Shown: piece after piece, positions 1 through 11,522 of the stretch
Position numbering within the stretch: position 1 is the first letter of the stretch
Layout of the letters: each line of letters begins with the position of its first letter
From: an uncultured Clostridia bacterium
GTDB taxonomy: Bacteria > Bacillota > Clostridia > Lachnospirales > CAG-274
NCBI GenBank assembly: GCA_947591605.1
Contig: CANQDF010000001.1
Span: 124,001-188,000, forward strand
Length of the DNA: 64,000 nucleotides
Direction of reading: 5' to 3'
Made by a program: the position numbers and the translations under genes
Notes under the pieces: model-generated
Told to the model about the DNA's origin: nothing
Databases searched by the model: none
The model's input: only the letters and a program-made list of their open reading frames with translations

Positions 1-723
1 AAAACCGTTTGAGTTAAGCGTGTCGGTAAGCCTTTTTACAAAGGCGGCATATGCCTCCTTGTTGCGCTCGGGCACATACTCAAAGTCGATATCCAGCCCG
101 TAATAGCCCTTGATCTCCATATTGTTAAGAACCTTTTGTATAAGTATATCCTGCAAATAATCGGAGTTTAAAAGGGTATCCGCAAGCTCGTTTGAAAAGC
201 TGCCGTCCTCGGTCAGAGTGGAAAGCAGCATTATCGGCTTTACACCGTACGAATACGCAAGCGCTATTACCTCCTCGTCGTCGGGCGATATAAGCTCGCC
301 CTCGGGAGTAAAGCCGTAGGTGAATACGGTAAGCATGGACAGGTACGGCAGCGCCTTTACCGTAAGCGCCCTGTCCGTATAAGGATAGGTATAGGCATTT
401 ACAAGCAGGCTCCTGCCCCTTTGGTAATCGTCGTCGTAGCTTATTACAAGGGTTTCTCCCGGATATATTGCCCTGCCCGATATTTGAGGATTGTTGCGCA
501 TGAGCTGAAATACATCCGTGCCCGTTTCGTCTGCTATGGTATTGAGGGTGTCGCCGCTGCGCACCGTGTAAAGCTGCAGCGGACGCCGTATAACAAGCGT
601 CTGCCCCGGCACAAGCGTCTGCAGCGGCGGAGAGTTGAGGGAGATAAGCGTAAAAAGCGGCACATTGTAGCTTTCGGCTATGCCTGCAAGCGTGTCGCCC
701 GCCCTTACCGTGTGTATCAGCAT
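1..723 (-). CDS. LysM-GH18 glycosidase, spore YaaH/SleL-like (3' part outside window)
   Basis: This gene runs off the left edge. The 241 visible residues hold two N-terminal LysM domains (about 3-46 and 51-95), each with the V-x-x-G-D-T-L signature, followed by the start of a glycoside hydrolase family 18 barrel. The catalytic D-x-D-x-E strand is present as DIDFE at about 211-215. This layout is known from spore cortex or peptidoglycan N-acetylglucosaminidases such as YaaH/SleL, so a spore or wall hydrolase role is inferred. There is no signal peptide, as in the spore-packaged members. The ATG at 723 was chosen because LysM1 begins directly after it and a purine-rich AAGGGGAAA lies upstream. 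The gene is divergent from the ATP synthase operon. Confidence 0.85.
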   Translation of the reverse strand, partial: MLIHTVRAGDTLAGIAESYNVPLFTLISLNSPPLQTLVPGQTLVIRRPLQLYTVRSGDTLNTIADETGTDVFQLMRNNPQISGRAIYPGETLVISYDDDYQRGRSLLVNAYTYPYTDRALTVKALPYLSMLTVFTYGFTPEGELISPDDEEVIALAYSYGVKPIMLLSTLTEDGSFSNELADTLLNSDYLQDILIQKVLNNMEIKGYYGLDIDFEYVPERNKEAYAAFVKRLTDTLNSNGF

Positions 724-907
724 ATATTTGTTTCCCCTTAAGATAAACTACTATAAATGTATGCGCCTTTTTGCGTTTTGTTGCATGCCGCTGCCCTGCT
801 TATACACGGCTGTGTCGGCTTTTGCGGCATACAGGCGGCATTTTTTGCCCGTTGTTCTTAACCGACCCTCGGGAGGGGCGATTATTTAAATTTTTCCAAA
901 AAACATA

Positions 908-936
908 TTGCTTAAATTAACAGCATAATGTATAAT
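908..936 (+). promoter_or_regulatory. Promoter of the ATP synthase operon
   Basis: TTGCTT (908-913), a 17-base spacer and a perfect TATAAT (931-936). It lies 55 bases upstream of the first atp gene with an AAGGAGGTG ribosome binding site between them. Confidence 0.7.
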
Positions 937-990
937 AGTTTAAAGTAAAGCACATACTTTTTTGTAAATTTTGCCGCAAGGAGGTGCGCT

Positions 991-1266
991 ATGGACAAAA
1001 AGGTTATAAAAGCGTTATCGCTTGTGACCCAACTGAGCATTTCCATGATCGTACCCATTGTAATGTGCTTGTTTGTGGGTATGTGGTTGGACAGGCTTGC
1101 AGGCACCTCACCGCTTTTTTTGCTTATATTTGTTTTTTTGGGCATAGGGGGCGGCTTCAGGAGCGTCTATATGATAACCAAGTCTTTTTTCGGAGGCAAG
1201 GATACCTATATAGACGTAGGCGAATATAAAAAAGGGAAGGGACCCGGCGACGGCAAGGACGGATGA
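991..1266 (+). CDS. atpZ: AtpZ/AtpI-family small membrane protein of ATP synthase operon
   Basis: A 91-residue protein with two predicted membrane helices (about 12-32 and 38-58) separated by a short loop with a conserved-looking GMWLDRL stretch. This is typical of the ATPase_gene1/AtpZ family at the head of atp operons. Proposed family roles are help in Fo assembly or Mg2+/Ca2+ transport with AtpI; neither can be read from the sequence. The AAGGAGGTGCGCT ribosome binding site fixes the ATG at 991. The tail is basic and cytoplasmic. It is the first gene of the operon, 54 bases before the AtpI-like gene. Confidence 0.75.
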   Translation: MDKKVIKALSLVTQLSISMIVPIVMCLFVGMWLDRLAGTSPLFLLIFVFLGIGGGFRSVYMITKSFFGGKDTYIDVGEYKKGKGPGDGKDG

Positions 1267-1320
1267 AATGCAGCCGTTTAATTAAAGCGGGGCAATTCCC
1301 GGGAAAGGGGGATATGCAGT

Positions 1321-1752
1321 TTGGAAAAGGAGTTAAGGCCCTCGGATACGGTCAAGCTTATATTTGCTTCAATGGCGGGTATAACGCTTACAGTGCTTAT
1401 AGCAGGGGTCTTTATCTCAAGCGAGCCTTTAAAATTTGCGCTCGGGCTTTTGTACGGCGCAGCCGTATCGGTGGTGAGGATACTTATGCTTTCAAGGGCG
1501 GTATCCGTATCAGTACAGATGGAGCCTGCCGAGGCAAAGGCATATGCAATGGGGCAGTATAATGCAAGGATGATGCTGCTTATCGGCGCAGCCGTTGCAG
1601 GCTATTTTATAAAGGCACTGAGCATTTACGGCATCGCTCTGGGACTTATTGCGATGCAGCCCTCTGTTTATATCGCAAATTTTATCTATGAAAAGTTAGG
1701 AGGGAAAAAGTTTGAATCTGTTAATGCTAAAAAAGCTGATAGGCATAGTTGA
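1321..1752 (+). CDS. atpI: ATP synthase subunit I-like membrane protein
   Basis: A 143-residue protein with four predicted hydrophobic helices and a hydrophilic C-terminus, in the fixed position of AtpI directly before the a subunit. In other bacteria AtpI assists assembly of the c-ring. The family is poorly conserved, so the call rests on size, topology and position. The start is taken as TTG at 1321, 10 bases after a run of G at 1306-1310. An ATG at 1314 is in another frame. The last 41 bases overlap atpB, suggesting translational coupling. Confidence 0.65.
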   Translation: MEKELRPSDTVKLIFASMAGITLTVLIAGVFISSEPLKFALGLLYGAAVSVVRILMLSRAVSVSVQMEPAEAKAYAMGQYNARMMLLIGAAVAGYFIKALSIYGIALGLIAMQPSVYIANFIYEKLGGKKFESVNAKKADRHS

Positions 1753-2446
1753 CAATCCGTCGGAAGGCTTTGACATTACCTCCAAGGTGCTTGCCAAAAT
1801 AAATATAGGCGGGCAGGAGGTATGGCTTACACAGACGGTAGTCACGACATGGGTAATAATGGCGGCACTTATTATCTTTGCCTTGATAGTTCGTATAAAG
1901 CTGAGCAGCTTTAAGGAAAAGCCCGATGGCTTTCAGAACATTGTCGAGCTTGGTATAGAAAATATGTATAAGCTTGTTGTTACCTGTATGACCGAAAAGT
2001 ATGACTATTTCGGCAAATGGTTTTTTGGCTTATTCTGTTTTATACTTTGCTCAAACCTTAGCGGTTTGCTTGGATTCAGGGCTCCTACGGCAGACCTTTC
2101 AACAACGGTTGCCGCAGCATTGGCTACCTTTGTAATGATGCACTTTATGGGCATTGTTACGGGCAAGGCAAGCTATTTTAAGGGCTACATAGAGCCTGTT
2201 CCGTTTTTGCTGCCGCTTAATATAGTAAGCGAAATTGCCACGCCTATATCGCTCAGCTTCCGTCTTTTTGGCAATATTATGGGCGGTATGGCTATAATGT
2301 CGCTTATTTACAGCCTGCCAAGATGGCTTAACTTTGGTATACCTGCGGTATTTCATGTTTATTTTGATGTATTTGCAGGCTGTATACAGACAGTTGTATT
2401 CGTTATGCTCAGCATGACGTTCATTAAAGACAAGATTGCGGATTAA
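1712..2446 (+). CDS. atpB: F-type ATP synthase subunit a
   Basis: A 244-residue Fo subunit a, forming the stator half-channels that pass the coupling ion to the c-ring. Five to six membrane helices are visible. The essential arginine sits in the SFRLFGN motif at about R184, followed by IMGG. The start is a TTG at 1712, seven bases after AGGAGGG and inside the end of the AtpI-like gene. No alternative ATG near the N-terminus has as good a ribosome binding site. Because the c subunit carries a sodium-type site, this subunit should provide a Na+ path, although I cannot prove ion choice from subunit a alone. Confidence 0.95.
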   Translation: MNLLMLKKLIGIVDNPSEGFDITSKVLAKINIGGQEVWLTQTVVTTWVIMAALIIFALIVRIKLSSFKEKPDGFQNIVELGIENMYKLVVTCMTEKYDYFGKWFFGLFCFILCSNLSGLLGFRAPTADLSTTVAAALATFVMMHFMGIVTGKASYFKGYIEPVPFLLPLNIVSEIATPISLSFRLFGNIMGGMAIMSLIYSLPRWLNFGIPAVFHVYFDVFAGCIQTVVFVMLSMTFIKDKIAD

Positions 2447-2460
2447 AACCGCTTAAATAA

Positions 2461-2739
<279 letters not shown>

Positions 2740-2779
2740 TAAACCAAACCCGAGGTAAACAGCCGATTGGAGGTGCGGT

Positions 2780-3285
2780 ATGGAAGGTTATGTAATTACG
2801 CTGGATAAACAGCTGCTTATACAGATATGTATCCAGCTTATCAATACCGGCATACTTTGCTTTGCATTAAGCAAGCTCCTTTATATGCCTGTTTTAAACT
2901 TTCTTAAAGCCAGAAAGGAAAAGGTTGCCTCCCAGATAGACGAGGCGGAGGGCAAGCTTAAGGAGGCTGAACAGCTTAAGGCTCAGTACGAGGCAAAGCT
3001 CAAGGATATTGATAACGAAAGAAACGAAATTCTGGAGTCCGCAAGGGAGTCCGCAAAGAAAAACTCAAGGCAGATAATCTCTGATGCCAGGAAAGAGGCT
3101 GACCTTATTAAAAACAGAGCCGAAAAGGATATTAAAAACGAGCGTGAAAAGGCAAAGGACGACATCAAAAAGGAGATCATATCGGTTTCCGCCGAGATGT
3201 CCCGCCGTTTCATTGCAAAGCAAATCAGCGAAAGCGAGCAGGAGCAGCTTTTTGATGAAACCGTTAAGGAGCTGGAGGAGCTTGA

Positions 3286-3298
<13 letters not shown>
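2780..3298 (+). CDS. atpF: F-type ATP synthase subunit b
   Basis: A 172-residue peripheral stalk subunit with one N-terminal membrane helix (about 12-32) followed by a long, charged, alanine/lysine/glutamate-rich coiled coil up to the C-terminus, the standard b subunit layout. It holds F1 against rotation. The conserved start of the soluble part (PVLNFLKARKEKV) is clear. GGAGGTGCGGT precedes the ATG. The end overlaps atpH by 13 bases, so b and delta are probably made in a coupled way. Confidence 0.95.
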
Positions 3299-5354
<2,056 letters not shown>

Positions 5355-5366
5355 GGGTGATGCTTT

Positions 5367-6212
5367 ATGAGCGGAGGAATGCGTGAAATTAAACGCCGTA
5401 TCAAAAGCGTGGGCAGCACCCGTCAGATAACAAAGGCAATGAACCTTGTTGCAAGCTCCAAGCTTAACAAGGCAAAGGACAGGTTTTTAAAAATACGCCC
5501 CTTTGCGGAAATGACAAGGAGCGTTATATCCTCGGTGGCATCGGGTGCGCAAAACCTCAACCATCCGTATATCAGCAGCAGAGAGGTAAAAAAGGCAACG
5601 GTTATCGTGCTTGCGGGCGACAGGGGCCTTTGCGGAGGCTATAATTCGGGCGTGTGTCAGAGTGCGCTGTCCCTGTCCTCACAGGTGGAATGCGACTATA
5701 TTACCGTGGGCGCAAAAGCCTTTGAGTACTTTAAGTCACGGGGCAAAAGCATAAGCCGCAGCGTGAGAGGTATTTCCGAAAAGCCTGAATACAGCGATGC
5801 CAGGATAATAGGCGAGGAGGTATTAAAGCGCTTTGCCGAGGGGCAGACCGATGAGGTATACCTTGCCTATACCATGTACCACTCCACCATATCCTATGAA
5901 AGTACGGTTGTAAGGCTGCTGCCCTTTGACATGGAGGAGTTCTCCTCCGATGAGGCGGAGGGCGCCGCAATATATGAGCCAAGCGCCGACGAGGTGCTCT
6001 CATATGTGCTGCCAAAGTACATCAACACTGTTATTTATGGCGCTATGGCAGAGTCCGCCCTGTGCGAACAGAGCGCACGTATGACCGCTATGGACTCGGC
6101 TACGGAAAACGCCGATGATATGATGGAAACGCTTAATACCAAATACAACAGAGCAAGACAGGGCGCAATTACTCAGGAGATAACGGAGATAATAGCAGGC
6201 GCCGAATGCTGA
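5367..6212 (+). CDS. atpG: F-type ATP synthase subunit gamma
   Basis: A 281-residue central shaft subunit. The N-terminal helix MREIKRRIKSVGSTRQITKA and the C-terminal helix (TENADDMMETLNTKYNRARQ) are the two arms of the coiled coil that turns inside F1. The middle GDRGLCGGYN motif is conserved. It begins 12 bases after atpA. The distal loop includes an acidic stretch (about 190-205) that varies between species. Confidence 0.97.
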   Translation: MSGGMREIKRRIKSVGSTRQITKAMNLVASSKLNKAKDRFLKIRPFAEMTRSVISSVASGAQNLNHPYISSREVKKATVIVLAGDRGLCGGYNSGVCQSALSLSSQVECDYITVGAKAFEYFKSRGKSISRSVRGISEKPEYSDARIIGEEVLKRFAEGQTDEVYLAYTMYHSTISYESTVVRLLPFDMEEFSSDEAEGAAIYEPSADEVLSYVLPKYINTVIYGAMAESALCEQSARMTAMDSATENADDMMETLNTKYNRARQGAITQEITEIIAGAEC

Positions 6213-6243
6213 TACTTTGTACAATAAGGAAGTGAAAATATAA

Positions 6244-7638
<1,395 letters not shown>

Positions 7639-7650
7639 GAGTGATAAATT

Positions 7651-8052
7651 GTGAATAAGGTAAAAATCAAAATTGTTACTCCCGAAAAAGAAATGTACAA
7701 CGGCGATGCCGATATGGTCATTTTCCGCTCCAAATGCGGCGATGTAGGCATAATGCACGGGCATCTGCCCATGGTCACCGTGCTTGATTACGGCGTTTTA
7801 AGGATAATGGAAAACGGCGAGGCGGTCAAAAAGGCTGCCGTATTCGGAGGTTTTGCCGAGATAGACGGCGAGTGCGTCAATATACTTACCGACGCTGCCG
7901 AATGGTCCGACGAAATAGACCTGAGCAGGGCAGAGGCGGCAAGGGACAGGGCGGAAAAAAGGCTTATGCTCTCAAGCCCGGATATTGACGAGCTGAGAAG
8001 CGAGATGGCGCTTAAAAGAGCGCTTATCAGGATAAATACAGCTGAAAAGTAA
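7651..8052 (+). CDS. atpC: F-type ATP synthase subunit epsilon
   Basis: A 133-residue F1 epsilon subunit: an N-terminal beta sandwich (KIVTPEKEMYNGDADMV, then GDVGIMHGHLPMVT) and a C-terminal helical hairpin rich in Arg, Ala and Glu. It couples gamma to the c-ring and can inhibit ATP hydrolysis. The start is GTG at 7651, preceded by GAGAGTGA, and the upstream region has no better start. It is the last gene of the operon, followed directly by a strong terminator. Confidence 0.95.
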   Translation: MNKVKIKIVTPEKEMYNGDADMVIFRSKCGDVGIMHGHLPMVTVLDYGVLRIMENGEAVKKAAVFGGFAEIDGECVNILTDAAEWSDEIDLSRAEAARDRAEKRLMLSSPDIDELRSEMALKRALIRINTAEK

Positions 8053-8055
8053 AAT

Positions 8056-8092
8056 AAAGCTGCCTCGGGGCGATCTCCCGAGGCAGCTTTTT
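8056..8092 (+). terminator. Rho-independent terminator of the atp operon
   Basis: A 14-bp perfect stem (8056-8069 with 8077-8090) with a 7-base loop, its right arm ending in a short T run, four bases after the atpC stop. Confidence 0.9.
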
Positions 8093-8405
8093 AGCGTGTC
8101 GAAAAAGTCGACACGCTTGCAGGAAATGCAAGCATTTACGAGGAACAAACGAGGGTACCTCGTTTGCTTGCGGGGTACCCCCGCAAGTTCCTCTGCCTGC
8201 ATTTTTTTCACAGAGTATAAAGAGATTCGCGCCTCGCTATCGCTCGACACTCCCTCTTTTCCTCGGACGAAAAGCACTTTTGGCTGTGCCAAAAGCCGCC
8301 CTACGGGCGTCCGCATTACTTTTTTGCGGTGCATAAGCAAAGCTCGTCCCCGTGGTCATGCTAATTTTCCCAAAGGGAAAATTACGCTGACTGCGGATTT
8401 TAGCC
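8093..8405. repeat. Palindrome-mosaic intergenic element, copy A
   Basis: Between atpC and the convergent rluA-type gene (437 bases) I see no credible gene but a run of perfect short-loop inverted repeats. They are 8093-8102/8108-8117; AAATGC/GCATTT at 8124-8137; AAACGAGG/CCTCGTTT at 8147-8165; CTTGCGGGG/CCCCGCAAG at 8167-8187; CTTTTC/GAAAAG at 8256-8274; CTTTTGGC/GCCAAAAG at 8277-8295; CGCCC/GGGCG at 8297-8309; CCGCA/TGCGG at 8311-8329; and TAATTTTCCC/GGGAAAATTA at 8362-8384. Outer stems TGCAGG/CCTGCA (8118-8123/8196-8201) and GAGGAAC/GTTCCTC (8140-8146/8187-8193) enclose the second to fourth hairpins as a multi-branch structure. A shared module CTGCGGATTTTAGCC (8391-8405) recurs at 36.6 and 60.1 kb. 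The remaining 8406-8529 is AT-rich with only a small A/T palindrome. Confidence 0.75.
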
Positions 8406-8529
8406 TGCGGCGCTTAAATTACCTTGAAGTGTTTTCGCAAGTTTAAACTCTTAAAAAATCATTTTTTGAATCTGATTTTAGGCTTTTTGTTTGTACAGCA
8501 AAAAATTCGGCTAACACCGTTATATGCAG

Positions 8530-9444
8530 TTATTTTGACCGCAGTAAAAATGCTTCGGGCGGTTCGGCAGAAAACGTTTTGCCGTCCAGATAAGCAAGTA
8601 TACCCTCCTTGAACGAAAAGGTGAGGCTGTAGGCATGCAGCAGGTGCCCCCTTACGCCGTTTACGGGTCTTCCGCCGTATTTAACATCGCCCGATATAGG
8701 GTGACCAACGGAGGCAAGCGCTGCCCTTATCTGATGTGTGCGTCCCGTAACAAGCGTTACCTCCAGCAGAGTGCAGCCGTCCTTACTGCCTATGGGTCTG
8801 TACAGGGTCACGGCTCTGCTGCCCTCGCCCGTTACAACCCTGTTGCCGTCTGCCTTTTTCTGCATTATGTCTACCTTGCCCGACTTGTCTATTTTTCCCT
8901 CGGCAAGGGCAAGGTATATCTTTTTTACGGTATGGTGCCTGAAGGCAAGGCTTAACTGCTGCTGTGCGGCAAGGTTTTTGCCCATTACCGTAATGCCGCT
9001 CGTGTTCCTGTCCAGACGGCTTACTATGCCGGGCTTGAAGGCGCCGGGTACATCGGGGCTGTAGCTGCCGTTTTGCTCAAGGTAATAAAGCAGCATATCG
9101 TTAAGGTTGGTATCCCCCTTTTTTTCGGGCTGGGAGAGCAGCCCCGAAGGCTTGTTTACAACTATTATATTTTCGTCCTCATATATGATGTCGGGCGGTG
9201 CGGAGTATCGGCGGAGAGTGCTTTGCTCAAAAAAGCCGTCTATGGTTTCGTCCGACAGGTAGAGCGCAACCTCATCACCCGATTGCAGAAGCTCGCTGCC
9301 GTATGCCCTTTTGCCGTTAAGCTTTATGTTTTTTTTGCGCAGCATTTTATATATGAAGGACTTGGGAGCCTTGTTCATATAGCGCATAATAAATTTATCC
9401 AGTCTTTGCGACTCATTGTTTTTATCAACCGTTAAAAGCCTCAT
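8530..9444 (-). CDS. RluA-family 23S rRNA/tRNA pseudouridine synthase
   Basis: A 304-residue protein with an N-terminal S4 RNA-binding domain (about 13-65) and an RluA-type pseudouridine synthase domain. The catalytic aspartate is in the SRLDRNTSG motif (D145). The conserved TGRTHQIRAAL and GHPISGDVKYG blocks follow. It converts specific uridines in structured RNA to pseudouridine; RluC/RluD-like rRNA sites are likely but the target cannot be told from sequence. The start ATG is three bases after the DUF554 stop, so the two form a short operon. It ends at the palindrome-rich region, opposite the atp operon. Confidence 0.9.
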   Translation of the reverse strand: MRLLTVDKNNESQRLDKFIMRYMNKAPKSFIYKMLRKKNIKLNGKRAYGSELLQSGDEVALYLSDETIDGFFEQSTLRRYSAPPDIIYEDENIIVVNKPSGLLSQPEKKGDTNLNDMLLYYLEQNGSYSPDVPGAFKPGIVSRLDRNTSGITVMGKNLAAQQQLSLAFRHHTVKKIYLALAEGKIDKSGKVDIMQKKADGNRVVTGEGSRAVTLYRPIGSKDGCTLLEVTLVTGRTHQIRAALASVGHPISGDVKYGGRPVNGVRGHLLHAYSLTFSFKEGILAYLDGKTFSAEPPEAFLLRSK

Positions 9445-9447
9445 AGC

Positions 9448-10146
9448 CTACCTCACAAAATGCAAAATGCCGTAATATAATGCAGGTACGAGCATGGACG
9501 GCAGCAGATTGCCTACCTTTAGCTTGCGTATGCCGAGCATATCTATGCCTAGCCCCGCTATAAGTATGCCGCCCACAAGCGAAAGCTCCCTGAGAACATC
9601 GGCGCTTATGTACGGCTCTATAAAGCCTGCCGCAAGGGTGATGCCGCCCTGATACACAAGTATGGTCACTGCGGAAAACAGTACGCCAAAGCCCAGGCTT
9701 GATGCAAAGATCACCGCATATATGCCGTCTAAAATGCTTTTTGTCAGCAGAATGGAGTAGTCGTGGTTAAGACCGCTCTGCACCGAACCGAGAATGGACA
9801 TTGACCCTACACAAAAAAGCAGGCTTGCCGAAACAAAGCTTTTTGATACGCCGCCGCTTGTGCCGCACATGCTCTCAAGCCTGTCGCCGAGCCGCTTAAG
9901 CGCACCCTCTATATCCAGTGCCTCGCCTGCAAGCCCTCCTATTACAAGGCTGACCACAAACAGCACGGGGTTGTGCTCGGGCAGCAAAAGCTGCTCTATG
10001 GCACCCTCGGCACCTATAAAAATAACTGCCAGACCCGTAGCCTGTGTTATTATCTCTCTGAAACGCTCCGTAAAGCGCCCCTTTACCAAAAGCCCGAGTA
10101 TGCCGCCTGCTATAACGGCTATTGCGTTTATTACAGTTGCTATCAT
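9448..10146 (-). CDS. DUF554 family membrane protein (YqgA/YdfK-like)
   Basis: A 232-residue protein with six or seven hydrophobic helices, glycine-rich, starting MIATVINAIAVIAGGILGLL, which is typical of the DUF554 family. The family is thought to be a transporter-like membrane protein but no substrate is established. An internal GAEGAIEQL and SLGFGVLFSA pattern fits the two repeated halves of the family. GGAGGTAAATT precedes the ATG. It is first in an operon with the pseudouridine synthase. Confidence 0.85.
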   Translation of the reverse strand: MIATVINAIAVIAGGILGLLVKGRFTERFREIITQATGLAVIFIGAEGAIEQLLLPEHNPVLFVVSLVIGGLAGEALDIEGALKRLGDRLESMCGTSGGVSKSFVSASLLFCVGSMSILGSVQSGLNHDYSILLTKSILDGIYAVIFASSLGFGVLFSAVTILVYQGGITLAAGFIEPYISADVLRELSLVGGILIAGLGIDMLGIRKLKVGNLLPSMLVPALYYGILHFVR

Positions 10147-10279
10147 AATTTACCTCCATAAAATCAAAAAAATGGGCTTTGCTGCCTGTATTTAGACAGT
10201 ATAACATATTTTTTGGGAAAAGTATATTTATATGTAAAAAAGAAAAATAAAAAAATTTATAAAAATTTTATAAAAACAC

Positions 10280-10308
10280 TTGTAATTTAATTGTAATAAT
10301 AGTATAAT
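10280..10308 (+). promoter_or_regulatory. Promoter of an orphan RNA unit
   Basis: TTGTAA (10280-10285), 17-base spacer, TATAAT (10303-10308). No open reading frame follows before the terminator at 10417. The gene-free stretch 10147-10543 holds this promoter, the RNA unit below and the short gpr leader. Confidence 0.7.
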
Positions 10309-10314
10309 AACCAT

Positions 10315-10445
10315 AAGAAGATTAGCTTAGGACGTTTAGTTCTGCTGACAAAGCTAACAGATCATCTTTTCTTTTATCTTTTTCCTTTTTTTCTTGGTAT
10401 ATCCAAGCATACAGGGGGCTCTCGCAAAGGCGGGAGCCTTTTTTG
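10315..10445 (+). ncRNA. Candidate small RNA or leader RNA, about 130 nt
   Basis: The stretch between a near-consensus promoter and a strong terminator has no start codon with a usable ORF. Its 5' part can fold: AAGAAGA and TCTTTTCTT close an outer stem with one bulge, TAGCTT (10323-10328) pairs with AAGCTA further on, and AGGAC with GTTCT inside. A pyrimidine-only tract (about 10365-10395) follows, then CTTGG/CCAAG and the terminator hairpin. It could be a free small RNA or an attenuated leader of gpr, whose start is about 100 bases after the terminator. It does not match 6S, SRP, tmRNA, T-box or the riboswitch consensus sequences I can recall. The exact 5' end is inferred. Confidence 0.5.
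10417..10445 (+). terminator. Terminator of the orphan RNA unit
   Basis: GGCTCTCGC (10417-10425), AAAG-type loop, GCGGGAGCC (10430-10438) with one G-U pair, followed by seven T. Confidence 0.85.
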
Positions 10446-10543
10446 CGGTTAAAATTGCGTGTTCGGGGCATAATGCAGGATAGACGAGGAAAGAACATAG
10501 GGCAAAGCCGATGCAGAAAAAATATAAATAAAGGAGCGGGACT

Positions 10544-11518
10544 ATGGATAAATTTTCACCCTATACGGATCTTGCCGTGGAGGCGGCAGAGGCACTGGGC
10601 ATAAAGGAAAAGGACAGCAGGGGAGTGGAGGTAAGCACACATGAGAGCGAAAACGCATCGCTGACCGTTGTAAAAATAACCGATAAAGAGGGAGAAAGAT
10701 GCACGGGCAAGCCGATGGGAACCTATATTACAATAGAGAGCCCCTACATGCGGGAGAATACGCCCGATGTACACCGTGAGATAAAAAAGCTTTTTGCCGA
10801 AAGCCTTTCAAAGCTTTGCAGGCTTGAAAAGGACGGCTCCGTACTGGTGGCAGGGCTTGGCAACCGCTATGTAACGCCGGATTCGCTGGGGCCAAAGGTC
10901 ATAAACGGTATTATGGTGACAAGGCACATAAAGGATTCGCTGCCCGAGGAGATAAGGGACAACGTAAGACCAGTATCTGCCGTTTCCCCCGGAGTTATGG
11001 GGCTTACGGGCATAGAGAGCAGTGAAATAATAAAGGGTATAGCAGAGAGAACAAGGCCCTCGCTTATTATAGCCATAGACGCCCTTGCCGCACGCAAGGC
11101 AAGCCGCATAAATTCTACCGTGCAGATGTCGGATACGGGCGTTGCCCCCGGTGCGGGTGTGGGCAACAAGCGCAGTGTGCTTAATAAGGAAACCATGGGT
11201 ATACCCGTTATTGCCGTAGGCGTGCCTACCGTGGTGGATGCGGCAACGCTTGTAAACGACAGCCTTGACTGCATACTTGACAGCATGATGGAGGCAAGCG
11301 ATAAGGGCACGGATTTTTACCGTACCCTTAAGGAGCTTGCGGGTGAGGATAAATATGCCGTTATATCAAACAGCCTTGACCCGTATACCGAGAATATGTT
11401 TGTAACGCCCAAGGAGGTGGACGCCGTTGTGGATACCCTTGCCGATATAATATCGGGAGGCATAAATATGGCGCTCCAGCCCGAAATAGATACCGAAAAT
11501 GTAAACGAGTACAAATAA
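10544..11518 (+). CDS. gpr: Germination protease GPR (small acid-soluble protein endopeptidase)
   Basis: A 324-residue aspartic-type A25 peptidase that degrades small acid-soluble spore proteins at germination. It is made as a zymogen in the forespore; the short N-terminal propeptide (about 1-15) and the mature core are both visible. Diagnostic blocks are VAGLGNRYVTPDSLGPKV, AVSPGVMGLTGIES, IAIDALAARK and SDTGVAPGAGVGNKR. Length is typical. AAGGAGCGGG lies upstream of the ATG. A forespore sigma-G promoter is expected; GCATAA and CATAG 18 bases apart at about 10468-10496 are a weak fit. It is the clearest sign that the organism makes, or descends from makers of, spores. Confidence 0.95.
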   Translation: MDKFSPYTDLAVEAAEALGIKEKDSRGVEVSTHESENASLTVVKITDKEGERCTGKPMGTYITIESPYMRENTPDVHREIKKLFAESLSKLCRLEKDGSVLVAGLGNRYVTPDSLGPKVINGIMVTRHIKDSLPEEIRDNVRPVSAVSPGVMGLTGIESSEIIKGIAERTRPSLIIAIDALAARKASRINSTVQMSDTGVAPGAGVGNKRSVLNKETMGIPVIAVGVPTVVDAATLVNDSLDCILDSMMEASDKGTDFYRTLKELAGEDKYAVISNSLDPYTENMFVTPKEVDAVVDTLADIISGGINMALQPEIDTENVNEYK

Positions 11519-11522
11519 GCCG

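Noticed and set aside
421-741. Plus-strand ORF opposite the LysM-GH18 gene
   Set aside because: The minus strand encodes two LysM domains and a GH18 motif in an unbroken frame; the plus ORF is its shadow.
8130-8446. Two overlapping ORFs of about 120 codons in the palindrome region
   Set aside because: They exist on both strands because palindromes mirror open frames. Neither has a ribosome binding site or a plausible protein composition.
10468-10496. Sigma-G promoter of gpr
   Set aside because: GCATAA and CATAG are present with 18 bases between them, but the match to the -10 is poor. I mention it under gpr without making it a feature.
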